A stretch of DNA of 64,000 bases from Mycogone perniciosa (taxonomy: Eukaryota > Ascomycota > Sordariomycetes > Hypocreales > Hypocreaceae). Below are positions 13,263 through 24,630 of the stretch, piece after piece. The notes under the pieces were generated by a model, which saw only the letters and a list, made by a program, of their open reading frames with translations, had not been told where the DNA came from and did not search any database. The first letter of the stretch is position 1. Every line of letters starts with the position of its first letter. A program made the translations under genes and the position numbers. The stretch spans positions 61,375-125,374 of the forward strand of contig JAOALB010000146.1 of assembly GCA_025331125.1 (NCBI GenBank), in the 5' to 3' direction.

Positions 13263-14542
13263 TTACTTCATCAGCCCAGCGTCATGTAACACCGAACAGT
13301 GCTTCATCAGCTCGTTAGCGATTACCGAGTCTGGTGCCGTGATCTCTCCACACATGATGTAAATTTTAGCTCCGAGAACAGCCCTCCCAGTTGATTTGTT
13401 GATGCCAATCTCATGAAGAAGCAGCACGTAGCGTGGCTTTGTCGTGGACAGCTTGACGAGAGATTGCCAGACTCTGCCGACCGTGTTCAAAAAGTCGACG
13501 GCTAGGTTCAATTTTCCCCCAAGTGTCATATGAGTCATCATGTCCTGGAACGTATCCGCTTCTTGGGTTAGCAAACATCGAGTGTACAGTTTTAACCGAG
13601 TGGAGGGGAATCGTGTTGCGTCTATGGACAACATTCGTGGTCTGAGGACTTCACTGTGCGTCGCCACATAATTCCTCACATCAAACCAACAATCAGAGAA
13701 TCCATGGCTCGCGAATAGTGCGTCAATTGGCCGACAGGTGGAAAACAACTCGTCAAGCCAATCCAGCATGACAGTAGGAGTCTGGCAGGATGGTAAGAGC
13801 CAGTAGAGCTTCACCTTGGCCTCCGATCTACCCAACTCAAACCCAAGGAAGGTTGACGAGGGGCCACAACATTTCGGAGAAGTTGAATGGAAATGGGCTT
13901 CCAGCTCCAGAAAATGTGTTGTGACATGCTCGCAGAGTGGTGCAAACATATCTAGGCGAAGTCCATTGTCTGTTCTCCTGGACAGGCGTTGAAGGTCCTG
14001 GATTGCTTGTATGGCCGCCCGAAGAGACTCAGATCGAGTCTCGGGGGAATTAGCTGGAACGGCATCCATGATGTGCCTAAAGATAGGAACACCATCCTGC
14101 TTGCCGCTCTTCCAGCAGTAGCTGAACTCGAAAGGAGTGTTGTCGTTGGTCATGGCTGAGGCGTAACTCGGACGGGCCAAGATGTGGTTTCTGGATCCGA
14201 CAGGCTCCAACATGGGCACCGGACCCAGGAATTTCCCCAAGTGTTCGTCGAAAAACCGAGAATGAAGAGCTGCCTCGTTGTCTGTGAAGGCGCAGTAGGT
14301 GCGGAGTGTATCTCTGAGATAAGGCGCAACGATGTCGCCCCATGTTTGCGGCGTCATATTCCCACCGTTCCCCACTGTGGGAAACAGAAAGTTTGAAATT
14401 GAAATGGCATTGGAATTCATCTGAATTGTAAGTTTGTATTCAACCAGGCCATGAAAGCAGCGACGAGTAGAACTGTTGTAGGGTAATGTAGAAAGAGGAT
14501 ACCTACCGATTCACCTCTTTCTGCTGAAGCCACGGCAGACAT
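13263..14542 (-). CDS. DMATS-type aromatic prenyltransferase
   Basis: 397 aa. The main exon 14420-13263 encodes 385 residues. A short upstream exon (14542-14507, 12 codons) joins it in frame through an 86-nt intron starting GTAGGT and ending ATTCAG; the alternative start is the ATG at 14420. Family signs: the W near the N-terminus in TPQTWGDIVAPYLRDTL, the substrate-region block FEFSYCWKSG, GLRLDMFAP and the C-terminal AKIYIMCGE..DSVIANELM block that forms the last strands of the ABBA barrel. Length is slightly under the usual 410-450. DMATS enzymes add dimethylallyl or longer prenyl groups to indoles, phenols or other aromatics in the cytosol. It shares a 400-bp divergent promoter with FAD monooxygenase 1, suggesting co-regulation. 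The aromatic acceptor is unknown. Confidence 0.9.
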
Positions 14543-14942
14543 GATGGCGGCGGAGTCAATTGCTTTTCTGATGCAATTTGACTGCGGATTGCTGGATTAA
14601 TTGTCTGATCTATAGCGTTACAGTACTCCGTAAGGCTATGATTGATGGACTTGTTGACGGACAGTGGTGTGGGCTCATCTCCTCACGTCAAGTGAAATAA
14701 TACTGGTTTACATAAAATGTGTATAAGTCCCAGTTAAACATATCCTCACCCTTGTGGCATAGAGGATCTCCGATCTCGCAACACTCAATAAGTCTTACTA
14801 CAGATGCACTCGGCTATAAAGAGCATGTCATGAAATGCAGTTTGGACCGTCACCAAGTCCTCTCCAGCCTCGATCTTCACTCTTCCACGTCTCTAGTGAG
14901 GCAGCTGATACTGAGTCAGAAATCCCTGTGCCATCCGCCAAT
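14543..14942. promoter_or_regulatory. Divergent promoter, DMATS / FAD monooxygenase 1
   Basis: 400 bp between two head-to-head start codons, with no credible gene inside. It contains one TACTCCGTA motif at about 14614. It is the best candidate region for a binding site shared by the two genes, but no palindrome clearly tied to a known regulator was identified. Confidence 0.55.
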
Positions 14943-16429
14943 ATGAATGACAAAGGAAAACTCCACATCGCCATCTGGTATGTACCATCCAGTCTATAGG
15001 CAAGCTCGAGTAGCTGACAATATTGTGCTACATGCAGCGGAGCCGGCATTTCCGGCATGGCACTGGCGGCATTTCTGTCCAAGTCAGCTCGGGACATCAC
15101 AGTTGACGTGTTCGAATCAAAGTCCGAGGCGAGGATGACTGGGGTCGGTATCGCTGTCTGGAGACGCTACTGGGATCTGCTCTGCGATGAGCTCGATTTT
15201 GAAAGGTCGTACACGGAGATGGGCTACGAGGCACCGGATTGGACTCAAGGTAATGCCACCCATGCACCCCATGCACCCTGATCGATTCAAGTGATCTATC
15301 CCGAAGCTGATGCAGGGGTATGCATTGGCAGTGCTTGGCCCGACAGTCCGGAAGTCCGATGAGCCGAAGCCTGGTATCGAGTTCTGTGCCCTCAGCCATG
15401 GCCCATTCATCATCCCACGCCCCACTATGAGTGGTATCCTCATGAGCAAGATCAACAAGGAGAAGTGCCGGATTCGATTCGACCTGCGTCTGCTCAGCTA
15501 TGATGTCACAGCTGCCAGCGGCACCATCAGTCTACAATTTGAAGATGGCACGACTTCCGAGTGCGATATCCTCGTTGGAGCCGATGGCGTTTTCTCTCGG
15601 GTTCGAGCCACAATGTTTGCACATGATCAGGGCTTGGCTCTTCACAAGTTTAGCGGACAGCTGGCTTATCGTATGTCTTGCCCAACCGAGGGGCTTGAAC
15701 CGGGAAATATTGCTCACAAGGGCTTTACGATAGTACGTACAAAATGACGTCCCGAGTATTGTCGGGCAAGTAAAAAAGAAAAACTAACAATATTAGTGGT
15801 GCGGTGCTTCTAGGCATGTGACGTCAAATGCCATGGGAAACAATGTTCAGCTCACGGCATGGGAAAACATTGACCAAAGTTCCTTTGACATCTCAAATAC
15901 GAGGGTCTCAGAGGTGTCGGCTGAGACAATCATATCGAATTACCTGGATTGGGAACCGGATCTTGTCTCCCTTTTGAGCCGGGTCCACCCGCAGGCTTCT
16001 TGTTGGCCCATCCATGTCGCATCTCACTTGCCGACCTTTGTCGCAGGTAGAGTGACTTTGATTGGGGATGCTGCCCATGGGATGACTCCTCATCAGGGGC
16101 TGGGGGCGGGCCAGGGTATCGAGGACGCGTTTATACTTTCTAAGCTTCTCTCATCGGCAAATGCCCCACCAACAGAGGCGATCACTCAGGCCCTGGCTAT
16201 TTACGACCAGGTCCGCAGGCCAGAGTCTCAGAGGGTGGTGGATCAATCGCTGGCGAATGGACTCAATTTTGCCTTCATGCAGCCCGGCTCTGAGAATAAA
16301 AGTCTTGAAGAGATTGGACGAGAGCTCAACGAGGGGTGCAACTGGTTGATGGAGAGGCATGGTTGCCGAAAGGAACTAGCAAAGGCCAATGCCTTGATGG
16401 AAAGCTGCTTTACAAGTAGGAATTACTAG
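14943..16429 (+). CDS. FAD-dependent monooxygenase 1 (PHBH / salicylate-hydroxylase fold)
   Basis: 426 aa from four exons: 14943-14977, 15038-15249, 15332-15732, 15797-16429. Introns are 60, 82 and 64 nt. The third exon must start at 15332; the nearer AG at 15315 would break the frame. Motifs in order: the dinucleotide-binding GAGISG near residue 13, the DG motif in ILVGADGVFSRVR and the GD motif in VTLIGDAAHGMTPHQG followed by GAGQGIEDAF. These three mark class A flavin hydroxylases, which use NAD(P)H and O2 to hydroxylate or epoxidise aromatic or prenyl groups. No membrane segment. It is divergent from DMATS and tail-to-tail with the aminotransferase (126 bp gap). Epoxidation or hydroxylation of the prenylated product is the natural guess. 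Confidence 0.88.
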
Positions 16430-16555
16430 GTGTTAGGACAGAATGTGGTCTCAGAGTTGACTGTCATTATGACGAGTAAAGAGTGTGTGGTCATTTAAAA
16501 GATCTATTTTTAGTGAATAGCATGTATACTTGTACACATACTCGTTCCCGTTCGT

Positions 16556-18012
16556 CTATACCTTTCCAAAGACCTTGATCATGTCTCGTAACAAGTCGCC
16601 ATTCTCCTCCATTGTACCGACAGTAATTCTCAAGCAGCCCTCACACCCCTCTACATCGCCGACGTAAGAAACTGCCGTTTCATACTCCGACCTTAGTACT
16701 TCCCAGGCTCGCCTGGCTCTGGCTCCGTCACGAACACCAGCGGGTCCTTCAGTAGTCCAGACAGGCAGGAGGATGAAGTTGGCAGCATTTCCCCCAATTG
16801 GTGGCCCTACTCTGACAGCAGAAAGCTCTGGGCCCTGTGCTTGATCTATCAGTCTCTCTCGACACCTAACCACTGCGGTCACCGCAGTTTGGTATGACTG
16901 CTGGTAGGCTGGTGAAAGGGCCATCATCGCAAGTGCCGCCGTGGGACTGGAGATAGAAAAGGGAATCTGGACCTTTTGCATCATCTCCGTGACAGCTTCG
17001 TGGGCATACGCAATTCCAAGTCTGTAGTCTCGATTTCAGTCCACAATCCTCAAGAGTCGTAACAAACTAGCCAAAGGTGGCAAATCGTCTGGGTTATCAG
17101 TGCGTCATACCTGATGCCTGCTAGGCCATACGACTTGCTCAGCGTCTGAAGCACAAAAAGGTTGGGGAACTGATCCATGAGTGAAAGTGCGGATATCCCA
17201 TTTGCTTCTGGAGCAAAGTCTATGTAGGCTTCATCAACTACGACGAGACCCTTGAATACTGAAAAGCAGGAACTGTTAGATCGGTGCTGATGATATCTAG
17301 GCTTGAGGTTGTGAACTTACCGGGTGATTTGAGAATCTCTTGGATTTGCTGCAATGGGATAATTGAACCGGTCGGGTTTCCAGGCGATGTAAGAAAAACC
17401 AACTTGATCCTTTCGTTTTGTGCCAGAATGTCGAGAATCTCCGGCACATGAAGATGAAAGTCATCCTCAACAAAACGCAGCTTAGACTCAAATACATTGA
17501 CGTCGTTTATGGCAGCTCTGGACTGATACAGGGGAAATGTCGGAGGGGTGACAAGAATGGAGTCCTCTCCAGGACTGCATGTGACTCGGATAAGAAGGTC
17601 GACTAAGTCGACTGCTCCAGCTCCGAGAGTCATCATCCCGATACGGCTCTCCGGGAGGCCTCTGGCGGACACAATCTGCTGTTTCAATTGAACCATTGAA
17701 GCTGACGGATATCTGTTTAGATGCAAAGACTCCGAGAATAGCAATGTCGCAAGATCCGAGTCTCTGCAGTGGCTTCCGTTTAGGGCATCACGAGACGTCT
17801 GGCCTTTCCGGCCCAGACAGCTTCCCACAGAGTTTTCATTGGCATCCAAAAGAATCCTGGATCTTGATCGAATTTCACTAAAATTCGGAGGTAAAGCTCT
17901 CTGTGAGATTGGTTTCAGCTTCCAACTTCTGTGAAAGTTGAATCAAGATGCGTACCTTGGCTAAGAGAATGTTGGGTCGGATTATGGTTTCCAATTCCAG
18001 TTGTCGAGTCAT
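16556..18012 (-). CDS. HisC-like aminotransferase (histidinol-phosphate aminotransferase family)
   Basis: 416 aa from four exons: 18012-17956, 17900-17321, 17258-17111, 17021-16556. All introns (55, 62, 89 nt) keep frame. Fold type I PLP signs are complete: LLDANEN near the N-terminus, LNRYPSASMVQLK, the NPTGS loop, VVVDEAYIDFAPE with the PLP-contacting D and Y, the Schiff-base lysine in LQTLSKSYGLAGIRLG, and the C-terminal arginine in CLRITVGTMEEN. Length matches fungal HIS5. The housekeeping enzyme converts imidazole-acetol phosphate and glutamate to histidinol phosphate. Its position between two FAD monooxygenases next to a DMATS argues for a cluster role: precursor supply, amination of a related substrate, or a self-resistance duplicate. 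The 944-bp upstream gap is divergent to FAD monooxygenase 2. Confidence 0.88.
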
Positions 18013-18956
18013 TGTTACCATTCAAGAATGTGTGAAACGTTGGGTGTGAATCTACAGGTCGTCCAAAGAGCGTTGAGAGCGATGTTCCGGCATCAAGCGC
18101 GACATTCCGCAGCTATATCAGCCAAATAGGTGTGATGAGAATGCACGAGCCAACCCACAACAGTATGAGTTCTATGACCGCCAATGTGGCGCTGGGACAT
18201 ACGTTATGTGACTCCACAAGGACAATCCTATGATACTGATCTTCTTGCCCGTCTGGCTCTTCCGTGAATAACACGGCTACTTACCGCCTAGGATGCGGTC
18301 TTCACCCTGTCTACTTTCGTGTTGTACACGCAAGACCAAGGTACTAGTAATAATGCATCCAATTTAGGTGATCTCTGTTTCAATTGGGATTTCGGGTATG
18401 AAGTAATAGCACAGGGCCAACGTTGAGGAGCCTACCCGACCGTTCAGCCAGCCACGGACCCAACCCCTTTATTTATTTGCTTTTCCCCCGGGAGTAATGA
18501 TACCATATCTTCCCAGTCATCTCAATCACCCCAGTGGTGCTCCGTACATAAGTGGGAATCATATGTAAGAATGTGGGTAACATTCGTGACTGCGGTCGCG
18601 TTGTGCGTCACTGAGTGAAACGCGACAAGGATGGTCGAAGCTGGGTTGGGTCTACAAGTTATGTAGAGACTACTCTGTACTCCGTACTGTTAGCATGCAT
18701 GTAAATGTCGCCCCCTGCAGCCCGCACTATCGGCAGTCGGGAAAAGAGAGGCCAAGCCTAACCAGAGAAATACGGTGCTATGATCCCGATGAATTGCTAG
18801 TACGAATACGAGGATGTTATTGACAAAGTCACATCGCGCAAGGTCTTCTCACCTCCTAATGTTGCTACATCATCAGCTTTAGTTCTTTAAGTCTCATCTC
18901 AGCCATTCACGCACCATAGTAACATTGGGCACGCACAGAGACCTGAACTAGACGAA
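18013..18956. promoter_or_regulatory. Divergent promoter region, HisC-like / FAD monooxygenase 2
   Basis: 944 bp head-to-head region with no supported gene. It contains a CTGTACTCCGTACTG palindrome near 18672. It is large enough for two independent promoters. Confidence 0.5.
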
Positions 18957-20334
18957 ATGCTGCATAGAAAACCCATTCTCATCATAGGGGCAGGCATTGC
19001 TGGGTTGGTGCTGGCTCAAGGCCTTCGAAAGGTAACGCACCGTCCGATTTATGGCCCTGTGGCATTTGTACTGATGGGAAGGGGAAGCTCGGTATCCAAT
19101 TCTTGATCTTTGAGCGTGATACCGCTGCGAACAGTCGACTTCAAGGATGGGCTCTGACGATTCACTTCGCCCTCAGTCAACTCATCGAGCTGCTCCCAGA
19201 TGACATCCTGGAACAGCTGGATGAGGTTCAAGTTGATCCTCACCTTGCGTATGATCGCAGCAATTCCGTATTCATCAATCTCGAGACGTGTGAGTACAAA
19301 TGGAAATTACCTCCAGGCTATGGCACGAGGAAGCGATTGGCGCGTGACCGTTTTCGCCAGCTGCTGCTCACTGGCCTCGAGGAGCACATCCACTGGGGGA
19401 AAGAGTTTGTGAGCTTCACAGTCACCGAAGGACTTCCTACCGCCATATTTAAGGATGGCACCATGTACAATGGGCAGCTTCTGGTGGGTGCTGATGGCTC
19501 CTCATCCAGACTCCGATTGCAGTTATACGATCTTAGTTTGTCGCCCGTGAAGCCCCTGCCCATCACATTCCTCGGGACATCGCTACTTGTGAAAGAACAA
19601 CAGCTTCTGGCATTGCGAGATATTGACCCGACATTGTTCCAAGGCTGCCACCCGAGATCAGCCACATGGATGTGGTTTTCAATCATGGAGTCACCAGCCG
19701 TCAATGGAACCGCATCCCTTCTTCCTGAAGAGCGCCTATGGAAGATTCAGCTATGTCTCTCGTGGCTGTCAAGCAAGACTAAGAATGCCGAAGATCTCTC
19801 GACAGATGAACTGCGCGTTCAAGCCATGCGACAGAAGGCGGCCGAATTTGACGATAGGCTGAAGGAAATCTTTTACAATGGCTTGAGTACGACCCACCGA
19901 CCAGTACTAAAGATCAATCTTTTCGATTGGTCCATTCCGGATGATCGAGCATTCGATCCAAACGGCGCCGTTGTACTTGTTGGAGATGCTGCGCACACTA
20001 TGTCTATGTGTAAGTGGCGGCTCATAGTAATATGCACACCTTGCAGACCACTGACAGGACGCGATTGCGTACAGACCGAGGCGAAGGCTTCAATCACTCC
20101 ATCATAGATGCCTATCACCTCGTCAATGCCATCAAGAAGATGCATGGCTCATACAACAGTGAGGCCAGCTTCGAAGGGGTTCGTAAACGAGTGGTTGAGG
20201 AGTATGAGGCAGAGGTCAAAATGCGTGGTAGATCAGCTGTTGCCTTCTGTCGGGAGGCATGCTTGGAGGTTCATGATTGGGACAAGCTATCAGAAAACAG
20301 CGTTGTGCGAAAACGCAGTGCTCACATTGTATGA
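18957..20334 (+). CDS. FAD-dependent monooxygenase 2
   Basis: 418 aa from three exons: 18957-19031, 19088-20009, 20075-20334; introns of 56 and 65 nt. Motifs: IIGAGIAGLVLAQGL at residues 9-23 binds the ADP part of FAD, LLVGADGSSSRLR is the DG motif, and AVVLVGDAAHTMSMYRGEG spans the second intron and is the GD motif. The protein belongs to the same class A flavoprotein superfamily as FAD monooxygenase 1 but is clearly a different subgroup, with a long cap region between the two domains and no obvious recent duplication. Its stop lies only 10 bp from the stop of the convergent glycosyltransferase gene, so their 3' untranslated regions must overlap. The substrate is not predictable from sequence. 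Confidence 0.87.
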
Positions 20335-20344
20335 GGCTTTTAAA

Positions 20345-22357
20345 CTATCTGATATATCTTTTCAAGAAATTCTGTAATGCCAGCTCTCCAGTTCCACCAC
20401 CGCCCCATGAAGCAGCCATTTCTTCCGCCAAACGCTCCGCATTAGCCCTCTTCGTTCTGCCCCTTTCTCCCGAAAGTTCGTCCAAGATGCATTCAATCTC
20501 GACTCTGAATAATTCAGGCGTCCCATCAGGTGTTTCACCCGTAGCTAAAATTGGCATTCTTCCTGCTGGTCCACTTCTTACTTGCAACACTTCCCATGCA
20601 ATGTCAAGCTTCTCAGTCATTCGGCTCGCATTGTCCGCCTGATCGGCTGCAAATGGCCAAACTATCCTGTGTGAAAAGTAATTAGCCTGGTGGATAATCC
20701 ACGTCCGCGTTATTCTGAACTCACATAGGCACTCCTTGACTCAGTGCCTCTTGAGCGCTTCCCAGACCTCCGTGTGTGAGGAATATTCCACAGACCTAAC
20801 ATCTGGTATCAGTAGTGTCTGTAATTAAGAGGGAGAAAAGGAAGCCAGACTTCGTGTGATAATATTGACTGCTGTGGTACCCAGCTGGCGAAGAAGCACT
20901 GTCCAGGAGCCTCAAATTCCGATTTTAGCTTAGATATGACGGCTTCTGGACATCTATTGTGCGATAGAAGCTAGGGTAACGTGTCAGTGAAGGGCTCTTT
21001 TTCAATGACCGAGTCGCCACTCACAAATGGGATACATCTCAATCGCAGCGTTAAAAGGAGAACACGCAAATGTTCAGGTGAAGAAGGCCTTCCGCATCTC
21101 GGTGTCAGATACTAGAGATTGTGACTGATTTATCAAATGCGTACCAATGCTCGCTACCAAAGCTGATATACATTAATGATCTCAACCCAGACGTTTCGCG
21201 CACGTGGTTGAGAAAATGAACAATCTCCTCGCGACAAGTCCTGGGTAAATTCACCATCTCAACCTCGAGACATTTGCGCAGAAACTTTGATGATCCGCGC
21301 TGAAGAGGAATCAAAGGTCCCATATGAAAGGCGGGTACAGAGTCAGTGGCAAGGCTTTCATTGAATGCATCAAGACATTCGGTCCCGTCATATGCTGAGC
21401 ACCATGATGTGACGAATCCATCGCATTCATTCACAAATCTATAAGATGAAGTGCCAGCTTAGAATTTCCACATTCTCATACGGATTGGGGAATATGAAGT
21501 TGTACATACTTTGCAACCTGTGAAATCTTCTCATAGACGTTACGCTTCTGTATTTTGGCTATGTCTTGTGGATGAAATTCCCAGTCATACTTGGCAGGGA
21601 GTCCTGGAGTCTGGATAATATCTCCTGTTGTCTCGTGGTAGATAACGTCCTCAAACGTCAACTTTCCGTTCTGAAACGCTCGAAGAACGTCCCCAAAGGC
21701 ACTGAATGATGCAGGTCCAGCGAATCTGAGAAGGGAAGCTGCTGACATATTCGCCCACTGAAGGATCTGGGGATGGAACGTAAAGGACCTGATGACTTCC
21801 AGCCATGCCAGTTGGAAACCCTGCGGAATACAAATCAGCTCACATTTCTGCCATTATTGCACATGTGTTTGACACGAACATCCAAGATGACAACTGAGGG
21901 ACGCGGGGCGGCAGCATAGGTTATTCCTTTGTACTCGCACAGAAGAGGTTGCTCGTCCAATACCTGTTGCCACAAGTCTCGAAAACTCTGAACACCAGAG
22001 TGTTCTGAGCTTTCAATCGTCTTGCCAACTCCAAGAACCCTGGTAAACCAAATGTCACGAAAAATTCATTAGCGGGTTATATCAGGAATAACATTACTCA
22101 CCTCAACGTTCCATGTGCGTGGTCGTGGCTTGGTTCATAGCGCGCAAGTTCGTCTGTCACTTTCTGGACAATATCGCCTTTGTTTTCCACGACAAACGAG
22201 ATTGTGACATTCTCACTGGCGATAATTCGGGAAGAAAGCAGACAAAGTCCCCGCAGATGGCCTAAGTGAACCTTAGCAGAGGTGTTTCCACTCAACTCGA
22301 GGATTCGACCTCACTCAATGAAGGCTTGGCCGATACGACTAAGTGGACATGCGTCAT
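20345..22357 (-). CDS. UDP-glycosyltransferase (GT1 family), many exons
   Basis: Exons that join in frame: C-terminus 20666-20345, then 20795-20725, 20970-20851, 21088-21025, 21438-21145, 21820-21510 and 22039-21880, and an N-terminal exon ending at 22102. The C-terminal half carries the sugar-nucleotide signature: YISFGSEHWPS, ASWVPQQSILSHE, then THGGLGSAQEALSQGVPM and WPFAADQADNA. The N-terminal acceptor domain has HLGHLRGLC. The first ATG that fits is at 22357, but an intron between it and the GHLRG block is needed; its borders are not certain. No signal peptide or membrane helix, so it is cytosolic, unlike animal UGTs. It would attach a sugar, usually glucose, to a hydroxyl or carboxyl of the metabolite, for storage, export or self-protection. 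Confidence 0.82.
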
Positions 22358-24630
22358 GGTCAAATTCTGGTAGATGAGAGGTACGTGCTGCCCAGACTTG
22401 CGTTGTGATGTCACTTCAGATGATTGAGGCGGCCGAGCATGGACTAGCCCTAGGCTCGGGTTGGAGAAGTTGGTGGTATAGGCATACCAGGATATATATT
22501 CCTTTCAATTCAGTTATGAGATCCATTGTTGGTCGTTGTTCGTGGTGCATGCAATCATTCATATAAATATTCCTGTATTCAATTCTATGTACCTTTTGCT
22601 ACATCGACTCCTGCATGATGCAAGTAAAGAGGCACTGGCCATATCCAGTCTGGCACTCGGGCCATCGGGTTCGGATCATCGGGCTCGGGTCACACACTGT
22701 GTCAGATGTCTTGTTCTGCTTCTCTGGAACAAAGTTTGCACTGAGTACAGTCAGTCTATAAGGACTTGTAGGATAGCCAAATTTCCCAGTTTCCCAGGTG
22801 CATAGCTGCATATTTTCTGAGTATTGCCAAGAGGCTTGGGCAGATCAGGTGATTGGCATATTGAGGGCATGATTGTTCTTCTCCTTTGACTATTAAATTG
22901 GAGATGGAATACTTATCTGATGTGGAAAGACAGACAGAATCTGGGATTGAGTGATCATATAAAGAAGAATTTGCCGAAAAATCCTCAAGATTCGCCAGTT
23001 GCCCTTATAATTCAAGTAGATCCAACGAGTAATGCTCACGCGAAGTATCTGTCTATGATAACAGCCTGTGATTCTGTAGTTCAATTAGGACGTGTCTGGC
23101 CTGTATATCTCCGCCCCATTCTGATTAGAGATACCGGGTCTGGGGAATAGAGGGGTGATATGAGAAGTGTTGAACTGTATCACGACGGTATTCATTCTTT
23201 TGGCACATTAGATAACGTACATCCAAGCAACAACTCAAATACGTTCTTGCTGGTGATGCTCATCTGAGTCTTTGTCATGTGCGATTTTCCAAGGCTCCCT
23301 CCCATAAGACCGACTACTGTCGCGTAACACGGTTATATAGTCAGTCTGAACAATAATAGGGCATTCTGGGCAACGGAAGTTCCACTCAATTACACTGTGT
23401 TGTGTGATGCAAGACTTGGCAAATCAGGCTAGGGGAGGATGAGGGGTCTAGAGGGCTTGGCTCCATGTTCCAAGAATCCCTTGGCTTGATCAATTTGACC
23501 ACTAGTATTACTAATACCACTACTCCGTACTCCGTACGGAGTAGATACATACTAATAATTACATTGGCGATGGTAGGCCTGAGGATCTGATGAGTGGATA
23601 CTGTCTGTCCCCCGCAAATTCACTTGCTGGTGAACCCCTCATCATCGAGGTGCCCCGCCGTGAAAGCTACCTAGTCCTCGTATCCCTTTGTGTTGCTCCG
23701 TGTTTGGTCCAGGAGGAGGGAACAGGTAATCCTCGCTGATTTGACTCATGAAAGGCGATTCGTCTCGCGTTATATTATGGTGTAAGGAATACCAATTATT
23801 GTCCAATTGGTCATTTACGGAGTACGTACTCCATACATACATACCTACAGATCCGTCACAAACGTCACGGTAGACGAGTTTCACGCTGTGTAATGTAAAA
23901 TCAGGGAAAACCTGCAGCTCGACATATGACTAGAAATATTTGATATATCTCTGACATCACTCGGGCTGGGCCATATGCGAGTACATGTCTGACTGCCCAA
24001 GCGACGTGACACCGCATATTTCTCTGCAGCAGATACTCCGTATACAGTCGTACTAATACTACCCCGTCGTGTTGATGAGAATTGACTAGCATTGCCTGTT
24101 TTTTAGGGATTTTGGATTGATTAATGTCCAAACGCCCACAAAATATTTCCACTTCTTCACCCTTATCAATAGGACCCGTGGGTATCTTTATAGTCATTTC
24201 TGACGAAATCCAGCGGCTAGATCCCACACCAATCATCTATAAAAGAAGTGGAGGATGACAAGGAAGTTGGTGGACTCATTACGACGCTAACGATGACAAG
24301 AGAATGTGGCTGAATGAGGTTATGCAGGCTTGACTCGATACGTGCTCCGGTGTAGCTACTAGGTCCCGAATTTGATTTCCTAGGGTCATTCAATGGAATG
24401 GCAGCATGCGGCAGCCGTTGCATAAGCCGCCGCACAGCATATGTTTGTGTTGATGTACCAATGTACTCCGTATGATAGTAATAAATCGCTCCAAGAGTCT
24501 AAACTTGATCCTGAAGTTCCCCTCCTACACAAGATTGAGAGCGTCTTCGGGCAAGGAGAGTGGTTAATCTCTTTGTGATTTACTTTTGAGCACATCATAG
24601 AAGAGTCGTATTCGCTAGCAAAGACGCAAT
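22358..24630. other. Long intergenic region with a repeat fragment and palindromes
   Basis: 2.3 kb without a credible gene; the open frames present are short, overlapping and featureless. It includes a dispersed-repeat fragment (about 23321-23412) and a nested TACTCCGTACTCCGTACGGAG palindrome at 23521-23545. It separates the DMATS/HisC half of the cluster from the reductase/P450 half. Confidence 0.5.
23321..23412 (+). repeat. Dispersed repeat family R2, fragment
   Basis: The segment containing ATAGTCAGTCTGAAC and AGGGCATTCTGGGCA is shared with 33375-33560 (same strand) and, inverted, with 31483-31680. It lacks coding capacity and looks like the end of a degenerate transposon. Confidence 0.6.

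Noticed and set aside
12840..13289. 149-aa plus-strand frame
   Set aside because: It overlaps the 3' end of the DMATS gene antisense and has no domain or splice support.
15250..15331. A frameshift in FAD monooxygenase 1 at the second intron
   Set aside because: Using the obvious acceptor at 15315 breaks the frame, but the AG at 15331 restores it without losing conserved sequence, so the gene is considered intact.
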